Shown here: in pieces, positions 25,159-34,100 of the stretch
How positions within the stretch are numbered: the first letter of the stretch is position 1
Layout of the letters: each line of letters begins with the position of its first letter
DNA from: Diphasiastrum complanatum
Taxonomy: Eukaryota > Streptophyta > Lycopodiopsida > Lycopodiales > Lycopodiaceae
DNA length: 37,195 bases
Reading direction: 5' to 3'
Assembly: GCA_029204225.1 (NCBI GenBank)
Contig: MU835687.1
Coordinates: 1 to 37,195 of the forward strand
The notes under the pieces: generated by a model
Seen by the model: only the letters and a program-made list of their open reading frames with translations
Told to the model about the DNA's origin: nothing
The model's database searches: none
Translations under genes and position numbers: made by a program

Positions 25159-28100
25159 AAGAACAGTGCTGAATCGTTACACTGTTGTGAATAGAATCAT
25201 CGTAATATATATTATCGAGCCACATGGCACCAAAATGGGGTACAATGATGTTCCATGAACATAAAGAAAACTACACAACTAAGACTCGTCAGAGTCATGG
25301 TAGGAACCATCATCTGAATTTGTGCCTGACTGCAGATCCCAAGGATCTGTAGATGAATCAGAACTGGAGGGAGCCATATGCCGTGGTGTGGCCTTGGCTC
25401 TGTCACGTGTTCTGGCTCTCTGCTACGTGCTCTGGCTTTGGATCCTCCCCCTGCCTCTACCTCTGCCTCTGCCTCTCTCCCCTCCTCTGGCCCCCCTCTG
25501 CCTGCCCCCACCCCCGTGTGTCTGTGTGTCAGGTGGTTGTGATCCAACGCCCTGGGATGGCCCTACCCACTGTGATGATGCATGGCCAACAGCTGCATGT
25601 GATGCTCCACTCCTGTCTACAAAAAGCGAACTCAGCCCCCCCTCCCGAACCTCTAGGTCTCCCCCTAGGCCTACGTGCAGGAATGGTTGGCTCCTCCTCT
25701 GTCTCCGCATCAGGGTCCACCAACAAGTCAGCCAGGTCATCCCCATGTGCCTCCGCCCCCATCTCCTCATCCTCCTCCGTATCCCCCTCAACCCACTCCT
25801 CCTCCTGATAGTCAGCCCCGAGCTCCTCTCCACCCTGCAAGCCCTCATCATCCCCCTCCTCAGCCCTATCCCTCTGCCTGTCTGCCCTCCTCGAACGCCT
25901 TAGAGCCCGTGCGTCAGCCTGCGCCTGTCTATATAACTCTCTATAGATCTCATCATCCATCTCCTCCTGCGTGGGTGGCGCCCGAGGAGCAGCAGCTGCC
26001 GAATCCACCAAGCAAGTGTCAGGGTTCACCTGCAACCAAAAACAATGCATTGTTGTCAGCAATTCATTGCATAATTCAAAAGCAATTCAGTTCATCAAAG
26101 CATAGCAAGAAATAGGGGTTGATGATGTGACTCACCTCGAGCATCTGTCCCCCTCCTCGTGTGCGCCTCAACATACGGCCGTTGGTGTTCACAAACACCA
26201 ATCGCCTACACTGCTCGATGGACAACCTGTTCCTCTTCTGCGTGTGATACAAGGCCCAGGTGCTCCAATTCCGCTCACAAGCTCCTGCTGAACAGTCCTG
26301 TGCAAGGACTCTCTCGGCCAGTCGTCGCAGGTCACCTGTGCCGCGCCCATGGTAGCCCCACCATGAAACAGGCCTCAACATATCCTCCCTCCGCCGACTC
26401 TGCTCTCCATCGAAAGGAAACTGGTAGCGCTCAAAGATCAACAGCTGGTATGCAATGTTAGTGAGCATCAGACCTGTTGGCAGAAGAAAAAACATGGCTC
26501 GTGTAAGTCCTCTTGAATTCACACACTAGCAATGAGCACACTACAGTCACTACTGCAGTACTTAGCCTACCAATCAAATTTATCACACGTACCTGGTCCA
26601 GGCCATACGCGCTCCGTGTACTCCACCCATCCTCAGTGCAGCTCCCAATCGTCCCGATCCCGAGTCTCACGCCACAAGGGGTGCAATATGTGGGCTACGG
26701 CGTGGATGGGTCGGTGGAAGTAGTCCCATCTGGCCTCCGAGATACGTGAGATCTCGCGCCTCTTGCAGCAGACAAATTACAACAATCATGTAACCATAGC
26801 TACCATAGCATAAAAGAAACGAATCAGACTTGAGTGAGAAACAACAAACTAGACACTGAAGAGTCATACCTATGCTCGTCCAAAGCTGACGTCAGAATCC
26901 CCTCGCCAATGCGGTCCATGAACTTGTAAATGAGGCCGAGAGTGCTCCCCTCACGGTCTACCAGGCGCAGCACTCTGAAAATGGGTAGAAGGACCCCAGT
27001 AATCTCCTCAGCATCTGTCCAGAACTGCTCACCAAACACAGTGGACCAGATAAACGCCGCATGTGGGACGTCCATGAACTCTCGGAAGGACTCGCTGGAA
27101 ACCATCCGCTGCAATGCGTCCTTCACTACAACTAATCGCTCTAGCACCAAGAAGTAAAAGGCAAAGCGTGTGGGTAATGGCTTCTTCAGGTTTAGGTGCG
27201 AGAAGGTGCGGAATAGGCCAGCACACGCCTCTTCCTGGTAACAAAAGTGACCAGGCGCATGGCCGTAGAAGTGACCTGCAACACAGACATCCAGTAAAAA
27301 ATTTAGACAGTAATTGAGATGTGTTTAGCAACATGGAGCAAGCGTCAATCAAAAAAGAATAGCATAGGCAAATGGAGAAACCAATACCTCTCTGATCCAT
27401 GGAAGTGCACACAGGTCATGGATGTGCAAGTCTATGCAATGCGCAGCACAGGGTGTCCACACAATGGTGGGGTGCTCCCTCGTCATAATCTCTCCCATCT
27501 GCTTGCAGTTCGAAGCGTTGTCCGTGACAACCTGAACCACATGCTCCACCCCAATGTCAGCAGTAACATCTCTAATAACCTCCCATATGAAATCGGCTGT
27601 GATGATGGCGTCACCACCTCGAGTGGCATCCACGCCACGTAGGAATATTGTGCCAAGCGAGCAAGAAACCAAGACATTGATGACGGATCGCCAACGAACG
27701 TCGGTCTAGCCATTACTCAATATCGTGCATCCATACCTACCACAAAACACCCATTAGCCAAATGCAAAAATTGCGCCACGAGTCAACCCTAAACGCATGC
27801 AATGGGCTTATGGAAACAAAGTACTTACATCTGCCAAGCTGAGAGAATGGAACTCAACTCCCGCGTGATGGTCTCCTCCTCCTGACGAAGCATCCTGCCT
27901 CGCAATGCCTCTCGTCTGGGAGGCGTCCATGTAGCATCCACGGCTGCCATCTGTGCGCAAAACTCCCAGGTGTCAACAACAGCAAAGGAAATGCCGCACT
28001 CGTAAAAGAACTGGCCAGCAAGTCGAGTGCATCGGGCCTACTGCCTGCATCGATCAAGGGTCTGCTGTCTGGGCCTCACCTCTCTCTGTTGTGCACATGG

Positions 28101-31100
28101 CGCTCGTGATCTAACATGTGAACCGGATGGCTGATCTGTGGGTGTGTCACTCTCTCTGGGAGGACCTGTCAAACCATGTGCTGCATCTACTGCCGAAGAA
28201 GAGGAGGGACGAGAAGGATCCGTTGTCGCTGATCCAACCTGCTCATGTGACGCTCTCCCCTCTGAAGTAAGCCCTGCTATTGCGGGTGGAACTGGAGTGG
28301 CCCCACCTGGACCATGCACTGCACCTAAACCATGCCCAAAACGTGTTGTACTAGGCTCTGCACCCGTAGTAGGCCGTGCCTGCATACCTGTGAGCCCTGC
28401 CTGTGAACCTGCAGCTGCTCCTGCCCTCACTCCCAATCCCTGTCCCTGTTCGGAAACCTGTAATGCACCACTGTGCCCGTACATAATAGACAACCTCTCT
28501 CTCTCTCCTCATCGGAAATCCTGGGGCAATCAGATATGCCCAATGCCCACCCACCCGGCCCTCTGACCCTCAGTAAGTGAGCCCTAACCCTGGTAAGTGA
28601 TCCTGTGAAGAGACCACCACAATGCAAGCATCTCCATCTACGGACTCCCGTGCCATGGTGTAGCCACATCCCCCTCAGTAAGCTCAACCTCGCCCCAAAG
28701 GCCTCGGCCCTGCACCGGCATCGTGTCAACACGAGATCAAACCTACAAACAAAAACAAGCAGACAACCGTTCAGTAGAAGAAAACACACTGCATTGAAAA
28801 ACATTACCAGCCTAAAACAGAGCTGAACACATCCGAGCACGCATCACATTGATTCTAGTAAGATCATAGCAAGTGCCAAAAAACACACGAGACAGGGCGA
28901 GGGATAGAATAATTCCAGTGTGAGCAAAAACAGGCGACTGACGCTAGCATGGGAGTCCTTGCAGTTGTAAAGGAGTCCAGTGCAGGCCTAAACCACGCTA
29001 CTGATGGATGCTTGCACGATGCTCTAACCCTAAACCCTAAAAAACATGGAATTAGGGCATGAAAATTGAGATTTGTGGTACAGACATAGACGGGCAAAAC
29101 GGAGGTCACAGGAGTCTTTGCAGGCATGTGGGAATGCATTCTAGGCTCAGACATCACCTGAATCGGTTGCCCACAAGTCATTTTCTGAAAATGGCAAAAA
29201 AAAACAAGCATTTGGATTGTGGTGTTCAAATCTCGCAAGGCGTGCCGTAATGGTTGAAACTGACCCCGTAGGAATCACCGTGGGCATGAAGAAAGGTGGT
29301 CTAGAGCCAAACTACGCTTGATTTGGATGCCTACAGCTCAATGTCAACACTTGCAAAAAACAAGCCTACACTTACCAAAAATCGAAAACTGATCATTTCG
29401 ATCTGCGCGAAGCTCAGATCCCCCTGGCACCGTGCACACCATCTCCGTATCGCCGAGTAGATGCCTTCCGACTATGCACACGCCTCGATCGGACACCCGA
29501 AGCTCAAAACAAAAAAATTTACCTCCTCCACGGCTGGCGCGATTCTGGCCGTGAAGAGGTGCACAATTTTTTAATATACTGTTTTGGGAGGAGAAACGCA
29601 TTTCTCAGAAACGCGGTTTCCGAAATGCCTCCTCCCAGAAACACGATTCTGTGCAACTATGGCTAAAACCTCAACTCCTAATACATGTAACTGAGATTTA
29701 AGTCTACATGGAATTCTTTTTTTTCTTTTTCCTTTTTTTTTTTTTTTTGGGAGGGAGGCATGTGTGCGCTTCACCGATAGTTAGGAGGGGCTTGGTTAGG
29801 CACCCATTAGCCTAACTAAGGCAGATGGTGGCCCCACACACAATCAATGTTGACAAATTTCATTTAGCTAAAAATGAAATTGCCAATGGCCATTGGCTGC
29901 AGACTGCAGTGTATTTAGCTCACAGATTTACGAAGACCTTATGAAGTCCTTTAGTAAACAGATGGGGCATGCGCATCTTGCTAAGCCAAGGTATATAGTG
30001 TGCCATAGATTTTTCACCTTGCTTTCTTATCTTGAAAGTCTTTAACGGTGCCTTCAATAGAAAACCAATGGGGCCTGAATTCCGTTAGTAATTCCATTAC
30101 TACACCCATTAAGTACACTAACTAATTGTAAATGGGACCTAAAATGCAGTTAGCACTATTCAGGTTCTACGAATGGTACACCAACTATAGGTGGGCACAG
30201 CCCTACGTTTTCAGTTGAACACTTCTCACCAAGTATTTGTTGCAAGTTTGTCGGTGACTATTGATGAGTTACAGCGATCACGAAATGTTTGATTGCTATA
30301 TGAAAAATATAGGCTTCTATAATTCACTTATACATTATAATTACATGCTCTGTCTATTTGATATCCATCCAATTTTATAATGCATTTAACCTCTCAAATA
30401 AGATGAGCACTTGAAAATATGTATGTGCACACAAAGAGATTCAATTTTCAAGCTTGTTTGAAACATTTGAGTTTCAAAAGTCTACTGCTACATTGATCAT
30501 GGCTAAAATCAAAACTAAGGAAATCATCTTTGACTTTTCCCATATTCTTAAGCAAAAATCAAAGAGACAAAGAAGATGCATGAAGGTTCTTAGACCAAAA
30601 CTTTATAGCATATGTCAATGGAAATCACAAAAATTCTTTTCTTTTCTTTCTCTACAACCACGCGATTGAGCATTCATTCACCATTATTGGCTTTTGTGAA
30701 TGTCACATATAAGTCCTATTTGTTTTAAATATTAGATGTTAAAAAGATCAAGGTTTTGATTGATAAAGCATGGATTCTTACTTTCAAAGCTATCGCAACT
30801 AGACTAAAATATTGCAGTTCCATCTCTATTTTCCCAATCAAATATCCGGTGCAAGTTGTTGATAATAGTTGTTAAAGTCCATTATCAAACAAATATAAGT
30901 CTTGCTACATCAAAAAGATTAGCTTTTCTTGTTCTCTTACAAATTATGGTTTATTGTTGCATCTCTATATTCATCCATGCACATTTTTAAATGTATTTAA
31001 CCTTTTAAATGATAAGCACCTAACAAAACCTTAGAATCACATATGAAACGTTTCCAACTTCGAACGTGTTGAATTTCTAAAGCTTTATTGTTTCATAGAT

Positions 31101-34100
31101 CATCACTCCTTCAGTGTAAAACATGTAAAAAACGAGCTAACCAACACACCTTTAGTAGCTCCATGTCAAGCTTAAAGGTTTGCATAAAAAACCACTACAT
31201 ACTCAAGAATAGGACCATCCATTAACAGTAAACAAACCGATTCAATATGTTTTGGTTACAAACTTACAGCACGTTTCTGTTTCCTGCTTTGACTTTTTAC
31301 TTGTTGGCTATTAGACTCCTCTTCCAATTTTTTTGCAATAAGATGCTTCTGTGCAGCCAATACAGGACCCTGCATAGAAAAAAATGTTAAAACTACAAAT
31401 TATTAATTCATGGAACTTTTGGGCACGCTAATACACAACTCTCATACAATGTAGAAAATTCACAAAAGCATGCTACTCTAGAATTTTGATTCTGTGACAA
31501 TCAAGTTCTTCACAAAGCAAAAGGAATTACATAAACACACATCATAAAAGGATAGGGCACATCACCAAATCCTAGGAAAGACAACATCAAGGAGAGAACA
31601 CTTCATTGAGTGAAGAGAATACAAAGAACATACCTTTCACATTGTGGAGGGGAGGCACCAACAAGAACCTTAGCTATTGTATCTCAAGATTGTGCCCCTT
31701 ATATGGATTTCAGATGCTAGAGGGCTCATCAGAGTAATTATGCTATCGATGGTCCCATGTGCCACATCTGTAGTCCTACTAGCACCTTAAAGTGGTGGCT
31801 TGAGTGACATCTTCCTAGAAATCTCTGGTTAAGAGAAAGGTAAACGAGGACTCCATACCAAATAAAAGCCTACATACTACATAGAATACATTTGATCTCT
31901 CGAGTCTTGATTCAACTTGACACTCACATCTCTTGAAGAGTAGAGGTTTGGGATGAGTTTTGTGCATAAGTCAAGCAGTTGAATTATTTAGTCTGTTACT
32001 AAAACCTCCTTGCAAAGAGGAATTTAAAAGACAGAACTAATAAAAAGCTTTATAAATAAATGGCTTACAAATTTAAGCCAATGACACTGCATATCGACAA
32101 TGCTATCAAGAGAGCTCTAGTACCAAAGTTTTTCTTTTGTAATCCAGCTCTAAACTTTCTACTTGCAACCATCATAGAAGATCAAGATGAATCTACATCT
32201 TGGTTTGTGGACTCAAGGGGTCATTCAGCACGTGAACATCTGTAGAGATGACTTGAATCAAGTGTCAACCAAAAAATAAATGCACGTGATACAGACATAT
32301 CTATTTGTAAAATTAGAATATATCCAATTTCACAAATTTATATAGAGAAGTCAATGATGAAATAAGGTAAAGCTTAGAAACAATATACGAGAAACTCAAA
32401 AAGTCAAAGGATCTAAGTCTAAAAAATAATATGAAATTCTATAAACAAAAAATCTTAGCCAAACAGCATTGCTTATGTCTCATCAGTACCCAAGCATAAG
32501 TTGCTAACTAGGTTTCGAAAGAATCCGGATTCTCTTGGGTAGACCCAGTGTTCACTAAGAAGCAAAAGACAATCATTAAGAAGAAAATAATAATAATAAT
32601 GATAATAATTCAGATAAAAAGAAACTCTAAATTTGAAATTTGAAATTTTGAAATTTTAATTGAAAACAAAATAATAAATTAAATTAAATAAATAAAAACA
32701 AGGATCATAATATGTAGACGAGTTACCGAACCAAAGAAAATACTAGAAACAAAGCGGGCTCCTTAGCTCTGTTATTAATCATCTTAAACATACCATACGC
32801 TGAACTACCAAAGGTAAAACCAAAAGAGATACAGACACTTCAAATAGCGCAAATGAAGACTATAGGACTGCATTCTAATTTTCAATGATCCTCAAATTTG
32901 GGAATGCAATCCATCATTGTACTATGTAGTCTACTCAAAAAGCAATAAATCTTCAAACTATAACTACCTGCAATGGAAAGGAAGGCAACGATGGGAAACA
33001 GACGGCTGCCCCACCCATTTAGACTGTATAGTTTTGCTAATTTTGCCTCGTTGGGCTGGAGAGAAGCGGTTGTTGCCTTGTTATGCATTCTTGGGTTCAT
33101 TCAGATAAATCTAAGAATCGTGTCCTTCGTAGAATGCTAGCAAGTAGTAACCAGCCAACCAAAAACTACTAAGGAGTTCATATAAGAGAGCTCCCAATGC
33201 CCACAGAACAAGTCTATAATAAAGTGACTATTTGCAATGTAGCAATCAAGTTCACATATCTTGAAAAAGATCTCTATTGTTGCTAGCAACACTCTCTTTG
33301 GTCTTGATGTCCAAAAGGAATCATTGCCTCATCCTTTGAGGATTCTCACTTTATACCTAGTGAAGGAACACATAAGGAAAAATAGGATGTAATGGGAAGT
33401 TGAGATTCCCACATAATAGAGTGGGTATTGTGACATAAATCCCTCTACATGTAAAGCATCTCTCATATCATTAGAGCTACACAGCATCATGTCATATGAT
33501 ATCAATGTGTAGAGTGTGATTGACAAAACAATGATATCTCCCTTTGATCTCATAATATAGTAAATGTAAAACATGAAATACGATTAACTAACAACAAGAA
33601 AGGATCAGCATTGCAAGTTGGTTTTCTAGTATATTAAAGAATATATATATAATGGTAAATATTGGTTGCAAATGGCACATTGGCCTGATAAATCACGTTA
33701 ACCTTGAAGAGAGCAAACACCACATACTACATACAACAAGACATTGTGAACATGCCATCCAACAATGCTAGAACAAAATGATGTGCAATGGAATAGAAAA
33801 GTGAAACGTGGATTCATTAGTTGGAAGCTAACCATAGTATCGTGAGTTGGAATCGGCTTCTTCATTATCTTTCCAAACGCTCGCCCAAAAGCACTGGGCA
33901 AGCCTCCATTGTGAACTCCCGTGTCCCCATTTGCATCATCACCCTCACTGTCATTAGCATCTTCATCATCCTCCTCTTCCTCAGCCAAATAACCATCGTG
34001 CTCACTTTCATCTTCCGATTGCATCGCCTCCCCATCCTCTTCATGAACTTCTTTCTGCACATCTCCTGCGTCAGAATTTACAGTTCTCTGATCTGTGCTC

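Larger units (their letters stand above)
24729..29661 (-). mobile_element. complete hAT-superfamily DNA transposon (4.93 kb) with decayed transposase
   Basis: Termini: the left end starts CAAAGTTGCACTGCGTTTCT; the right end, read inward on the minus strand, starts CATAGTTGCACAGAATCGTG, so the terminal inverted repeats share CAWAGTTGCAC. The element is bounded by a perfect 8-bp direct repeat GCTAAAAC, the target length typical of hAT elements. Both subterminal regions carry several GAAACG/CGTTTC motifs, as expected for transposase-binding repeats. The interior encodes, on the minus strand, a BED zinc finger, a DUF659-type domain, the hAT C-terminal dimerisation domain and an acidic/AT-hook tail. 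It sits in intron 2 of the RRP15-like gene in the same orientation. Perfect target-site duplications suggest fairly recent insertion, while the coding region carries at least one frameshift and several stops. Confidence 0.93.
23961..31267 (-). other. RRP15-like intron 2 (7.3 kb)
   Basis: Two thirds of this intron is the hAT transposon. Outside it, 23961-24720 and 29670-31267 are AT-rich with a poly-T run near 29717-29749 and no recognised gene. Without the hAT the intron would be about 2.4 kb, close to intron 1. Confidence 0.85.

Noticed and set aside
25322-26115. Long proline-rich plus-strand frames
   Set aside because: They are antisense shadows of the GC-rich transposase C-terminal exon, whose minus-strand frame has recognisable domains and a splice acceptor.
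28138-28566. Plus-strand frame of 142 residues opposite the transposase linker
   Set aside because: It is a shadow of the low-complexity linker on the minus strand, with no family resemblance.
29023-29040. Possible chromosome-end or internal telomere array
   Set aside because: Only about two and a half units are present, inside a transposon, far too short for a telomere.
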